Source: JAJEEA01 sp965243615 (GTDB taxonomy: Bacteria; Acidobacteriota; Vicinamibacteria; Vicinamibacterales; UBA8438). From it: a stretch of DNA of 64,000 nucleotides. The notes below the pieces were generated by a model. That model saw only the letters and a list, made by a program, of their open reading frames with translations. It made no database searches and was not told where the DNA came from. A program made the translations under genes and the position numbers. Shown piece after piece: positions 15,905 to 24,428 of this stretch (position 1 is the first letter of the stretch; every line of letters begins with the position of its first letter). The stretch covers positions 5,022,001 through 5,086,000 of the forward strand of contig CBDEVO010000003.1 of the NCBI GenBank assembly GCA_965243615.1, given 5' to 3'.

Positions 15905-16543
15905 TCAGGACCCGAGGGGCGCCTGGCAGTCGACCTCGCGGTCGACGACGACCGGCCACCAGCCGGTGAACGCGGCGTCCGAGCCGGCGATGGGCAGAAT
16001 CAGGTCGAGGGGGCCGAGCGCGTCCGGGCCGGCGACCTCCCCGGCCAGCTCGCCGAGGCGGCGGCGGAAGGCGTCCACCCCGGGGACGTCGAACACGACG
16101 AAGAAGAACTCCCGCGTACGGCCCGCGAACGTCTCGCGCTTCACCGCCATGCACACCGGCTGGAGGTCCGCCCGCTCGAGCCCGGCTTCGTCCGCCGCCC
16201 GGCGTATCGTGTCCGGGGAAAGCCCGGCGGCCGGCCCGGCCGGCAGCTCCGAGGCGAGCACGATCGGGATCACGTCGTCCACCGGCGAGGTCATCGACGC
16301 CATGGTCCGGTCGAAGAGCTGGTCGAAGAGGTGGGCCCGGAACAGGGCCGGCGGCTGCAGCCCGATCGACCACACCGCGGGCCGCGCGGGGTCGGCCAGC
16401 ACCAGGGTCCAGCCGGACAGCGACCCCGGCGCCACCGCGTACGGCGCGGCGATGGTGTCCTGCAACGTCCGCAGGAAGAGCCACGGCACGACGATGAGGA
16501 CCGCCAGTCCGATGCCGAGCTTCACGAGAGTCTGTTTGCGCAT
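15905..16543 (-). CDS. Membrane-anchored hypothetical protein
   Basis: 212 residues starting MRKQTLVKLGIGLAVLIVVP, a single N-terminal membrane anchor, so the rest is probably periplasmic. The body (FDQLFDRTMASMTSPVDDVI, VKRETFAGRTREFFFVVFDV) shows a mixed alpha/beta domain without a family I can name. Two Cys occur (LQPVCMAVK and REVDCQAPLG near the end) and could form a disulfide. The gene stands alone on the minus strand between the convergent serine hydrolase gene and the two-component pair. The 214-bp stretch after its stop contains only a weak 6-bp hairpin (15845-15860). Confidence 0.6.
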   Translation of the reverse strand: MRKQTLVKLGIGLAVLIVVPWLFLRTLQDTIAAPYAVAPGSLSGWTLVLADPARPAVWSIGLQPPALFRAHLFDQLFDRTMASMTSPVDDVIPIVLASELPAGPAAGLSPDTIRRAADEAGLERADLQPVCMAVKRETFAGRTREFFFVVFDVPGVDAFRRRLGELAGEVAGPDALGPLDLILPIAGSDAAFTGWWPVVVDREVDCQAPLGS

Positions 16544-16734
16544 GGGTCCATCGGCGGGTGCCCGCCCAGCGGCGGTCCGCCCGAAACGGCCTGCAGGGCC
16601 ACCACGACGCTACGGCGCCGGGTGAGGGGTCGACAACCGGGATTCTACGTCCGCGGCCTGCCGCCAAGAGGCCCGGGCCCGCCTCCGCCACGAACCGGCA
16701 GCCCCCCAATCGACGCGTCTCGGCCCGGCCGCCG

Positions 16735-17463
16735 CTACTCGTCCGGCTCCGCCACGAAGCGGTATCCGACCCCGCGCACCGTCAGCAGGTGCCGCGGGTG
16801 GGCCGGCTCGGTCTCGATGTAGCGGCGCAGGCGCGCCACGAAGTTGTCGACGGTGCGGGTGTCGGTGTCCTGCCGCACCCCCCACACCTCCTCGAGCAGG
16901 GTCCTGCGCGACACCGTCTCGCCCGCGTGCTGCACGAGGTAGCGCAGCAGCGTCGCCTCCATCAGGGTCAGCGGCTGCTCGGCGCCGCCGCGGCGCAGCA
17001 CCTGGTTGCGGAAGTCCACGTGCCGGCCGGCGAACGAGTACTGGTCGGTCTCCGCCCCCGGCTCGGCCCCGCCCCCCCGCAGCCACCGGCGGCGCCGCAG
17101 CAACCCGCGGATGCGGGCGAGGAGGATCGACAGGTCGAACGGCTTGGGCAGGTAGTCGTCGGCGCCCGCCTCGAACCCCCGCAGGACGTCGTCGGTGTGC
17201 GAACGCGCCGTCAGCAGCATGACGGGGACGAACTGCCGCGCCTCGCGCAGCCGACGCACCACCTCGAACCCGTCGAGGCCGGGCAGCATGACGTCGAGCA
17301 GAACCACGTCGAACGCGCCGTCGGCAGCGCCCCCGTCGACGAGCCGGCCGAGGGCCGCCTCGCCGGTGTCCTCGACGTCGGCCGCGTACCCCTCCGCCTC
17401 GAGATTCAGCTTCAGCCCCGACGCGAGGTGGTCTTCGTCTTCGACGATGAGGACGCGGCTCAT
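16735..17463 (-). CDS. OmpR/PhoB-type response regulator
   Basis: 242 residues. The receiver domain has the acidic pocket IVEDEDH, the phospho-acceptor Asp57 in FDVVLLDVMLPGLDGF, Thr in MLLTARS and Lys in DDYLPKPFD. The C-terminal winged helix is seen in PLTLMEATLLRYLVQHAGET, RTLLEEVWGVRQDTDTRTVD and HLLTVRGVGYRFV. It binds DNA as a phosphorylated dimer. Its start codon overlaps the stop of nothing upstream; rather, the histidine kinase gene precedes it and overlaps by 4 nt (ATGA at 17460-17463), so both are co-translated. Targets are unknown; the desaturase gene lies just upstream of the kinase on the same strand. Confidence 0.94.
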   Translation of the reverse strand: MSRVLIVEDEDHLASGLKLNLEAEGYAADVEDTGEAALGRLVDGGAADGAFDVVLLDVMLPGLDGFEVVRRLREARQFVPVMLLTARSHTDDVLRGFEAGADDYLPKPFDLSILLARIRGLLRRRRWLRGGGAEPGAETDQYSFAGRHVDFRNQVLRRGGAEQPLTLMEATLLRYLVQHAGETVSRRTLLEEVWGVRQDTDTRTVDNFVARLRRYIETEPAHPRHLLTVRGVGYRFVAEPDE

Positions 17464-18374
17464 GGCTTCAACGGCAGCTCGAGGGTGAACGTGCTGCCCC
17501 GCTCGAAGCCCCGGCTGTCGGCGTAGGCGCGCCCGCCGTGCCGCCGCGCCACCGCGAGCACGATCGACAGCCCGAGCCCGGTCCCCCGCACCCGCGAGTG
17601 GAGGGCGGCGGGCAGCCGGTAGAACCGGCGGAACACCCGCTTCAGCTCGTGACTGGTGATGCCCATCCCCTGGTCGCGCACGCTGACCGCGACCCGGCGC
17701 GCCCCGACCCTGGCCACGTCCACCGCCACCCGCACGCGCTCGCCCGAGTACTTGACGGCGTTGTCGACGAGGTTCGTCACCGCCGCCACGAGCTCCTCGC
17801 GGTCGCCCCGGACGACGAACGCGCCGTGCGCGGGACGCCCGACCACCTCCACCTCACCGTTCACGAGGTTGTGGCGCTTGCCGGCGAGCGAGACGCACTC
17901 GCCCACGACCTCCGTCAGGTCGACGTCGGTGGGGTTGTCGACGCGCCGGGCGGTCCCGGTCTTGCCCGCGAGCAGGATCTGGTCGATGGTCCGCTGCAGG
18001 CGATCGGAGTCGTCGAGCATCGTGCCGATGATGTCCTGCCGCGTGTCGGCCGGCAGCTCGCGCTGGCGCAGGGTCTGCAGGTACAGCTTGATGCTCGCGA
18101 GCGGCGTCTTCAGCTCGTGGGTGACCGCGTGGATGAACGCGTCGTGCTGCTCGCTGCGCCGGATCTCGCGGATGAGGAAGGCGGTGTTCAGGGCGAGGCC
18201 GCCGACGAGGACCACGAAGCTGAGGACGCCGAGCAGCAACAGCAGCCCCGTTCGCCAGTAGTTGACGATGAAGCTGATGTTGAGGACGACGGCGACGGCG
18301 ATGAGGCCGACGCCGAGCAGGCCGGCGAGGACGACCGAGCGTCTGCGGTTGCCGCCGGAGCGATCCATGCCCAT
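17460..18374 (-). CDS. Sensor histidine kinase
   Basis: 304 residues with two membrane helices (about 13-37 and 43-68) and almost no periplasmic loop, so sensing is probably within the membrane or through a partner. There is no HAMP domain. His86 lies in FIHAVTHELKTPLASIKLYL (HisKA). The ATPase part has the N box VTNLVDNAVKYSG, the G1 box DQGMGITSHELKRV and the G2 box GTGLGLSIVLAVARRHGG. An alternative start is the ATG at 18368. It phosphorylates the response regulator encoded immediately downstream with a 4-nt overlap. The gap of 42 bp to the desaturase gene contains no obvious terminator, so the desaturase may be read into this pair. Confidence 0.92.
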   Translation of the reverse strand: MGMDRSGGNRRRSVVLAGLLGVGLIAVAVVLNISFIVNYWRTGLLLLLGVLSFVVLVGGLALNTAFLIREIRRSEQHDAFIHAVTHELKTPLASIKLYLQTLRQRELPADTRQDIIGTMLDDSDRLQRTIDQILLAGKTGTARRVDNPTDVDLTEVVGECVSLAGKRHNLVNGEVEVVGRPAHGAFVVRGDREELVAAVTNLVDNAVKYSGERVRVAVDVARVGARRVAVSVRDQGMGITSHELKRVFRRFYRLPAALHSRVRGTGLGLSIVLAVARRHGGRAYADSRGFERGSTFTLELPLKP

Positions 18375-18416
18375 AGGATAGCGCCCCTGCCCCGTCCCCG
18401 GCGACCGGCCGCCGGC

Positions 18417-19283
18417 TCAGGCGGCGTTCTCGAGCGACAGCGACTTGTGCGCGATCTGGGTGGCGCTGGGCACCTGCACGTCCCACGCGAGCCCCAGCCA
18501 CTGCATGACGCGGATCTGCATCCAGCTCAGGTCGACCTCCCACCAGGTCATGCCGTGCCGCGCGGAGCGGGGATGGGCGTGGTGGTTGTTGTGCCAGCCT
18601 TCGCCGAAGGTGATGAGGGCGACGCAGAACGAGTTCTTCGAGTCGTCGCTGGTGTTGAAGCGGCGGCTGCCCCAGAGGTGCGTGGCCGAGTTGATGAGCC
18701 AGGTGCAGTGCAGGCCGACGACGACGCGCAGGAACACCCCCCACAGGGCCCAGGACCAGCCCCCGATGGCGAGCAGGACAAGCCCCAGGACCACCAGCGG
18801 CACCCAGTGCCAGCGGGTGAGCACCTGGTAGAACCGGTCTTTCATGAGGTCGGGGGCGTACTTGCCCATGATCTCGGTGTCGGCGTGCAGCTCCTCGCCG
18901 AAGATGGTCCACAGCATGTGCGACCACCACTTGCCGTCGCGCGGGGTGTGCGGGTCGCCGGTCTTGTCGGAGTGCTGGTGGTGGATGCGGTGCAGCGCGG
19001 TCCAGAACACCGGGCCGCCCTGCAGGGTCAGGCAGCCGCAGACGGCGAAGAAGTACTCGACGAGCTTCGGCGTCTTGTAGGAGCGGTGCGTGTGCAGCCG
19101 GTGATAGCCGAGCCCGATGCCCCAGCCGATGCACACCCAGTGCAGCACCGCGGCCACCGCCACCGCCTGCCACGTCACGTTGAACAGCGCCACCACCGCC
19201 AGGACGTGGAAGACTCCGAACGCGATGGCGGTCGTCCAACTGACCCTGTCCCCGCTGGCGAAGTCGACCTGCTTGGTGGCCAC
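18417..19283 (-). CDS. Acyl-CoA/acyl-lipid delta-9 fatty acid desaturase
   Basis: 288 residues with four predicted membrane helices. The three histidine boxes of membrane di-iron desaturases are present in order: HRLHTH (about 61-66), HRIHHQHS (about 98-105) and HNNHH (about 230-234). GDPHTPRDGKWWSHMLW and NSATHLWGSRRF are further family segments. The enzyme introduces a cis double bond into saturated acyl chains using O2 and reductant, altering membrane fluidity. The upstream 110 bp contain an AT-rich patch (around 19361-19380) that could hold its promoter, followed by the left end of the IS element. The two-component pair lies directly downstream on the same strand, which makes a membrane-state response plausible. 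Confidence 0.93.
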   Translation of the reverse strand: MATKQVDFASGDRVSWTTAIAFGVFHVLAVVALFNVTWQAVAVAAVLHWVCIGWGIGLGYHRLHTHRSYKTPKLVEYFFAVCGCLTLQGGPVFWTALHRIHHQHSDKTGDPHTPRDGKWWSHMLWTIFGEELHADTEIMGKYAPDLMKDRFYQVLTRWHWVPLVVLGLVLLAIGGWSWALWGVFLRVVVGLHCTWLINSATHLWGSRRFNTSDDSKNSFCVALITFGEGWHNNHHAHPRSARHGMTWWEVDLSWMQIRVMQWLGLAWDVQVPSATQIAHKSLSLENAA

Positions 19284-19393
19284 GGCGGCTCCCTTCGGGA
19301 AACGGCCCGGACCCCAGCGCCCGGGCCGGGAGTCAGCCTAGCAGGCTCCGCGCGGGGCGGATGTAATAGTTCTGTAATTGCCGCAGGGACGAC

Positions 19394-19414
19394 CTAGGAG
19401 TCTGCGCCGCAGAA
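19394..19414 (+). repeat. IS left terminal inverted repeat
   Basis: Starts CTAGGAGTCTGCGCCGCAG. It pairs with 20962-20982 with two mismatches (positions 8 and 20). The outer CTAG is probably the duplicated target. Confidence 0.75.
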
Positions 19415-19459
19415 ACCGGGATGCGACAATTGTAGACGAGCCGCCGACGAAGGGACTGG

Positions 19460-20782
19460 ATGTCGACTACATTCCGCCGCTACGCCCCGGAGCAGTCGCT
19501 GCTGTTGCCGCCCGATGTGCGGGAGTGGCTGCCCGAGGGTCACTTGGCGCACCACATCAGCGATCTGGTTGACGGTCTGGATCTGACGGCGTTCTACGCG
19601 CCGTACGAGGGGGACGGTCGGCGCAACGCGCCGTACGAGCCTCGGATGATGGTGAAGGTGCTGCTCTACGCGTACGCGACGGGGGTGTTTTCGTCGCGGG
19701 GGGTCGCGAAGAAGCTGGAAGAAGACGTGGCGTTCCGGGTGCTGGCGGCGGGCAACTTCCCGCAGCACCGGACGCTCTGCGAGTTTCGACGCCGGCACTT
19801 GGCGGATTTCAAGCGGCTGTTCGTGGAGGTGGTCGGTCTGGCGCGGGAACTGGGTCTGGCCCGATTCGGAAAGCTGTCGATTGACGGGACGAAGGTGCGG
19901 GCGAATGCGAGCAAGCGCAAGGCGATGAGCTACGGTCGGATGCAGGAGGAGGAGCGGCGTCTGGCCGGCGAGATCGACGCCCTGTTGCGTTCGGCGGACT
20001 CGACCGACGTGGCCGAGGACGTTCGGTTGGGCCCGGAGGTCCGTGGCGACGAGTTGCCGGCGGAGTTACAGCGACGAGAGGACCGTTTGGCGGCGATCCG
20101 GGCGGCGAAGGCGCGGTTGGAGGCGGCGCAGCGGGCGGCCGACGACGCGCGGGGTCGGCAGCCGGGCCAGACGCGGAACCCGAAGGGGGGTCGGCCGTAC
20201 AAGCGGGCGTATGGCGAGCCCGACGAGAAGGCGCAGAGCAACTTCACGGACCCGGAAAGCGGGATCATGAAGACGAGCAACGAGGGCTTCCAGCAGTGCT
20301 ACAACGCGCAGGCGGCGGTGGACGCTGAGCACCAGTTGGTGGTGGCGACGGATGTGACGGCGAACGCGAGCGACCAGGGCGGATTGCCGGTGTTGCTCGA
20401 CCAGGTGGAGGAGCGGTTCGACACGCAGCCGGAGACGGTGTTGGCCGACTCGGGATTCTGCAACGAGCGGGACTTGACGGAGCTGGAAACGCGGGGTGTT
20501 GACGGGTATGTGGCGGTGGGCCGGGAGGACAAGCGGGTCGCCGCCCGCAATCTGAAGAAGCACCCGGCGACAGGCCGCATGGCAGCGAAGCTGTCGACGC
20601 CGGCGGGCCGGTCGGCGTACGCGGAGCGGAAGTGGTTGTCGGAGGCGCCGTACGGCTGGATCAAGCACGTGCTGGGCTTCCGGTGCTTCAGCCTGCGTGG
20701 ACTGGCGAAAGTGCGAGGCGAGTGGGACTTGGTGTGCCTGGCGGTGAACGCAAAGCGCCTGCACGTTCTGATGGCGGCGTAA
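19460..20782 (+). CDS. IS1182-family DDE transposase
   Basis: 440 residues, intact, starting MSTTFRRYAPEQSLLLPPDV, a characteristic IS1182 opening. The N-terminal helix-turn-helix part (PYEPRMMVKVLLYAYATGVF, SSRGVAKKLEEDVAFRVLAA) is followed by the RNase-H-like core: the first Asp in FGKLSIDGTKVRANASKRKA, the second in TVLADSGFCNERDL, and the Glu in the C-terminal Y-AERKWLSEAPYGWIKH region. A basic, charged coiled insertion (residues about 160-260, ending GGRPYKRAYGEPDEKAQSNF) splits the core, as usual for the family. The reading frame is uninterrupted, so the element may still be active. Codon choice is similar to its surroundings. Confidence 0.93.
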   Translation: MSTTFRRYAPEQSLLLPPDVREWLPEGHLAHHISDLVDGLDLTAFYAPYEGDGRRNAPYEPRMMVKVLLYAYATGVFSSRGVAKKLEEDVAFRVLAAGNFPQHRTLCEFRRRHLADFKRLFVEVVGLARELGLARFGKLSIDGTKVRANASKRKAMSYGRMQEEERRLAGEIDALLRSADSTDVAEDVRLGPEVRGDELPAELQRREDRLAAIRAAKARLEAAQRAADDARGRQPGQTRNPKGGRPYKRAYGEPDEKAQSNFTDPESGIMKTSNEGFQQCYNAQAAVDAEHQLVVATDVTANASDQGGLPVLLDQVEERFDTQPETVLADSGFCNERDLTELETRGVDGYVAVGREDKRVAARNLKKHPATGRMAAKLSTPAGRSAYAERKWLSEAPYGWIKHVLGFRCFSLRGLAKVRGEWDLVCLAVNAKRLHVLMAA

Positions 20783-20961
20783 CGGGGGCGATTCTGGCCC
20801 CACACTGCCCGAGAATCGGTCACGAATCGCGGCGTTTGGGCCGTGTACGGCCTGTTCTTCGGTTCCGTGCCGCCGATCGGCCGAGGATCACCGGCTCGTC
20901 GGCCGGCGGCCTACGCCCCGACGCCGTGCGTCACGACGCAGACCGCCGGGGTTCCGCGAAC

Positions 20962-20982
20962 TCCTGCGGCGCAGGCTCCTAG
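20962..20982 (-). repeat. IS right terminal inverted repeat
   Basis: On the minus strand from 20982 it starts CTAGGAGCCTGCGCCGCAG. The TAG (minus strand, 20981-20979) is also the amidase stop codon. The 14-mer AGGAGCCTGCGCCG recurs at 28791 as the left end of a dispersed repeat. Confidence 0.75.
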
Positions 20983-22706
20983 AGCGCCGGATGCTGCCGG
21001 TGATGGTCGGTGGCCATCTGGAACGCGTGCGCGAGGCGCAGGATCTCGCGCTCGCCGAACAGCTTGCCGGTGAACCGCAGGCTGGTGGGGCTCCCCTCGT
21101 GGAAGCCACTGGGCATGCTGATCTCCGGGTGCCCGGTGAGGTTCGTCAGCCCGAGGTTCGAGCCCACGAACAGGTCGAAGTCACCGAGGGCCTCGTGCAG
21201 GTCCTCGATGATGCGCATGCGGAGGCGGTTGGCCTGGAGGTACTCGATGGCCGGCACGAAGCGCGACACGCGGAAGCTGTCGGGCCACCGGCTCCGCTCG
21301 GGCTCCTCGCGCATGCTCTCCAGCTGGGCGTTCAGGGTGGGCACGTCGAAGGCGGCCGCCGCCTCGGTGCCGAGAATGAAGCCGATCGCCCCGCTCGGCA
21401 GGTCGGGCAGGTCGAGCGGCGCCAACTGCACGCCGAGGCCGCGCATCACGTCGAGGGCGGCGCGGTTGTTGGCCAGGGTCTGCCGCCGCGCGGTCATCTG
21501 GGGCGCATTCTCGCCCTCGCTCTCGCCCTCGCTCTCGTCCTCGAACGCGGACCTCAGGTAGGCGACCCGCAGAGCGGTGACGTCGCTCGTCGCGTCCCAG
21601 TTGAACGGCACGTCGAACAGGGTGTTGTCGAGCCCGTCGGGGCCCTGGATGGACGCGAACACGAGGGCGCAGTCCTCGGCCGAGCGGCACATGGGGCCGA
21701 TCTTGTCCATGGTCCAGCTCAGGGTCATCCCGCCGTGGCGGCTCACCCGGCCGAAGGTGGGACGCAGGCCGGTGATGCCGTTGCGGGTCGAGGGCGAGAT
21801 GATCGACCCTCGGGTCTCGGTGCCGATGGAGAACCCGACGAGGCCGGCCGCCGTGGCCGCCCCGGGACCCGCCGACGACCCGCTCGAGCCCTGCTCGGTG
21901 TTCCAGGGGTTGCGGGTGCGGCCGCCGAACCAGCGGTCGCCCGACGCGAGGGCGCCCATGGTCAGCTTGGCCACGAGGATGGCCCCGGCGTCGGTGAGCC
22001 GGCGGTAGACGGTGGCGTCGGTGTCGATGACCTGGTCGCGATAGGGCGAGGCGCCCCAGGTGGTCCGGGTGCCCCGCACCGCGAGGAGGTCCTTGGCGCC
22101 CCAGGGAATGCCGTGCAGCGGCCCGCGGTAGGTCCCCGCCGCGATCTCCTCGTCGGCCCGCCGGGCCTGCCGGCGGGCGAGGTCCTCGGTGAAGCTGACC
22201 ACGCAGTGCAGCTTCGGGTCATGCTGCTTCAGCCGCGCCAGGTAGAGCTCGGTCAGCTCCGACGGCTTGACCTGCCGCGTCTCGACGAGCCGCGCGAGGT
22301 GGGTGACGGGCAGGAAGGCCAACGCCTCGTCGCTCGTGGGCATGGCGACGGTGACGGGCTCGCGCCGGTTGGGGCCGCGCTCGGCCGGCAGGGTCATGCC
22401 CGGCGGCACGGGATTGAACACGATGGCCGGCTGCTGCGAGTTCCCGAGGTTGGCGGCCCGCAGCCTCTCGTAGTCGCGCCGCCGGTCGCCGGGGCCGTTC
22501 AGGCGCTCGGCCAGCCGCTGCAGCTCCTCGGGCGTGAACTCCAGGCCCGCGAGCCGCTGCGCCGCCTCGAGCATCTCGACGGTGACCGCGTCGGCGTCCT
22601 GGGCCACCGCGACGAGGGCCCCGGGCAGCAGGGTCGAGCCGAGCCCGGCCGCCGACAACGCGCCCAGGAAGTGCCGCCGGTTCGTCGCGAGCTTCAGTTC
22701 ATCCAT
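20979..22706 (-). CDS. Tat-exported amidase (amidase signature family)
   Basis: 575 residues from the ATG at 22706. A twin-arginine signal is visible (TNRRHFLGALSAAGLGSTLL). The Ser-cisSer-Lys triad is Lys205 in PWGAKDLL, Ser277 in EQGSSGSSAG and Ser301 in GTETRGSIISPS. GITGLRPTFGRVSRHGGMTL and DKIGPMCRSAEDCALVF are classical family stretches. An acidic run with repeated SEGE (around 400) lies in a surface loop. The enzyme hydrolyses an amide outside the cytoplasm; the substrate is unknown. The protein ends HHRQHPAL, and its TAG stop lies in the right CTAG of the IS element, so the insertion preserved the gene exactly. It is divergent from the NhaC gene. Confidence 0.9.
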   Translation of the reverse strand: MDELKLATNRRHFLGALSAAGLGSTLLPGALVAVAQDADAVTVEMLEAAQRLAGLEFTPEELQRLAERLNGPGDRRRDYERLRAANLGNSQQPAIVFNPVPPGMTLPAERGPNRREPVTVAMPTSDEALAFLPVTHLARLVETRQVKPSELTELYLARLKQHDPKLHCVVSFTEDLARRQARRADEEIAAGTYRGPLHGIPWGAKDLLAVRGTRTTWGASPYRDQVIDTDATVYRRLTDAGAILVAKLTMGALASGDRWFGGRTRNPWNTEQGSSGSSAGPGAATAAGLVGFSIGTETRGSIISPSTRNGITGLRPTFGRVSRHGGMTLSWTMDKIGPMCRSAEDCALVFASIQGPDGLDNTLFDVPFNWDATSDVTALRVAYLRSAFEDESEGESEGENAPQMTARRQTLANNRAALDVMRGLGVQLAPLDLPDLPSGAIGFILGTEAAAAFDVPTLNAQLESMREEPERSRWPDSFRVSRFVPAIEYLQANRLRMRIIEDLHEALGDFDLFVGSNLGLTNLTGHPEISMPSGFHEGSPTSLRFTGKLFGEREILRLAHAFQMATDHHRQHPAL

Positions 22707-22817
22707 GGTCAGGTCCTGTGGTCGTCCGGGTGGGAGCGAAGGACCCCTCATTCTACTGAATCCGCGCCGCCGGTCCCGGGCAATCCCGGGGGCGGCGCCC
22801 ACGCCCCCCCTGATACG

Positions 22818-24428
22818 ATGCCCCGCGTGGACGCCAACCCGTTCGGGTGGCTCTCGCTCCTGCCGCCTGCCCTGGCCATCGGCCTCGCCGTCGCGAGTCG
22901 GCGGGCGATTCCCGCGTTGCTGGCCGGCGTCTGGGCCGGTTGGCTCATCGTCACGGGCTGGCAGCCGTTGGCGGCGACCGCCGCCGCGGCGCGCGGCATC
23001 GGCGGAGTCCTCGCCAATCCGGGCCAGTCCCGCGTGGTCCTGTTCACGGTCCTCATGGGGGTCCTGATCGAGTGGATGAGGCGGAGCGGCGGGGTCGCCG
23101 GGTTCCTGCGATGGGCTCGCGGCCGGCCCTGGTCCGACAGCCCCCGCGCCGCACGCCTGATGGCCGCGGCGACGGGGCTGGGCGTGTTCATCGAGTCCAC
23201 CATCACCTGCCTCGTCGTCGGCACGGTGGCCCGGCCGTTCTTCGACCGGCACCGCATCGCCCGCGAGAAGCTGGCGTACATCTGCGACGCGACGTCGGCG
23301 CCGGTGTGCATGCTGATCCCGCTCAACAGCTGGGGCGCGGTCGTGCTCGCCCTCCTCGCCGCCCAGGCCGAGCTGGGACGGCTGGGCGACCGGGCGCCCC
23401 TCGGCGTCTTCCTCGCCGCCGTCCCGCTGAACTTCTACGCCCTCCTGTCCGTGCTCCTGGTCTTCGTGGTGGCGGCCACCGGGCGCGACGTAGGACCGAT
23501 GCGGGGCGCCGAGCGCCGGGCCCGTGAAGCCGGTCCGCGGGAGGACGGGACCGCCGACGCGCATCCACCGGGCGAGGCAACCGGCGGGGCGCCGGTCGGC
23601 GCTCTGCCCGGCGCGGCCGGCAGGGCCTCGGACACGGCTGCACGCGGTCGGAAGGCGGGAATGCTCGCGGCAGGGGGGCTTGCCGACGAACCGCCGGGGC
23701 CGGGGCGGGCGCGGCACCTGGCGATGCCGCTCGCGGTGTTGTTGGGAACGGTGCTGGCGGGCATCGCCGCCACCGGAATCTCCGGCGCACGCGCGGCCCG
23801 TATCAACCACCCCGCCCTGATGGACGTTCTGGAGCACGCCTCGGGCTCTGCCGCGGTGCTGGGCGGCGTCCTCGCCGCCCTCGCGGCACTCGGCGTGGCC
23901 GCGACCGCGGCCGGCGATGTCCGTCTCCGCGAGTTGGCGGACGCGGCATGGCGCGGGGCACGGTCGATGCTGCCCATCGCCACCCTGCTGGTGCTGGCCC
24001 TCGCCATCGGCGGCGTGTGCGGGGCCCTCGGCACCGGGCCGTTCATCGCCGACCGCGCCGCCCCTCTCCTTAATCCGGTCCTCGCGGCGCCCGTGGTGTT
24101 CCTGACATCGGGGGTCATCGCCTTCGCGACGGGGACGAGCTTCGGCACCTTCGCCATCATGATCCCGCTCGCCGTGCCCCTCGCCGCGGCGATGCAGCTC
24201 GACGGCGCCGCGGTCTCCCTGCCGCTGGTCGTCAGCGCGGTACTGGGCGGCGGCGTGTTCGGCGACCACTGCTCGCCGATCAGCGACACGACCGTCATCT
24301 CGTCGGCGGCGGCGGGCAGCGACCACATCGAGCACGTGCGCACGCAGGCCCCCTACGCCCTGGCCGCGGCCGCGCTCACCGTGGTCCTGTATCTGCTGGT
24401 GGGACCGCGGATGGTCAGTCCCGCGTGA
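22818..24428 (+). CDS. Na+/H+ antiporter, NhaC family
   Basis: 536 residues starting at ATG 22818 (a GTG at 22827 is an alternative). About eleven to twelve hydrophobic helices are visible, for example LLPPALAIGLAVASRRAIPA and SMLPIATLLVLALAIGGVCG. The signature FGDHCSPISDTTVISSAAAG near the C-terminus and FIESTITCLVVGTV in the first half identify NhaC. It exchanges Na+ for H+ (or malate/lactate in some relatives) across the inner membrane. A Gly/Ala/Arg-rich cytoplasmic loop (residues about 225-300) separates the two halves and is longer than usual. Its 3' end overlaps the convergent NYN gene by 14 bp. Confidence 0.9.
   Translation: MPRVDANPFGWLSLLPPALAIGLAVASRRAIPALLAGVWAGWLIVTGWQPLAATAAAARGIGGVLANPGQSRVVLFTVLMGVLIEWMRRSGGVAGFLRWARGRPWSDSPRAARLMAAATGLGVFIESTITCLVVGTVARPFFDRHRIAREKLAYICDATSAPVCMLIPLNSWGAVVLALLAAQAELGRLGDRAPLGVFLAAVPLNFYALLSVLLVFVVAATGRDVGPMRGAERRAREAGPREDGTADAHPPGEATGGAPVGALPGAAGRASDTAARGRKAGMLAAGGLADEPPGPGRARHLAMPLAVLLGTVLAGIAATGISGARAARINHPALMDVLEHASGSAAVLGGVLAALAALGVAATAAGDVRLRELADAAWRGARSMLPIATLLVLALAIGGVCGALGTGPFIADRAAPLLNPVLAAPVVFLTSGVIAFATGTSFGTFAIMIPLAVPLAAAMQLDGAAVSLPLVVSAVLGGGVFGDHCSPISDTTVISSAAAGSDHIEHVRTQAPYALAAAALTVVLYLLVGPRMVSPA

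Larger units (their letters stand above)
19394..20982 (+). mobile_element. Complete IS1182-family insertion sequence
   Basis: The element contains one transposase gene and imperfect terminal inverted repeats. The left end (19394-19414) begins CTAGGAGTCTGCGCCGCAG. The right end, read on the minus strand from 20982, begins CTAGGAGCCTGCGCCGCAG; 19 of 21 end positions match. CTAG at each outer edge (19394-19397 and 20979-20982) also forms a 4-bp direct repeat, so the likely target duplication is CTAG. About 180 bp of non-coding DNA lie between the transposase stop and the right end. The right CTAG coincides with the stop codon of the amidase gene on the other strand. Confidence 0.85.

Noticed and set aside
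20991..24428. 1145-residue ORF across the amidase and NhaC genes
   Set aside because: The first half is antisense to the amidase; the real NhaC protein starts at 22818.
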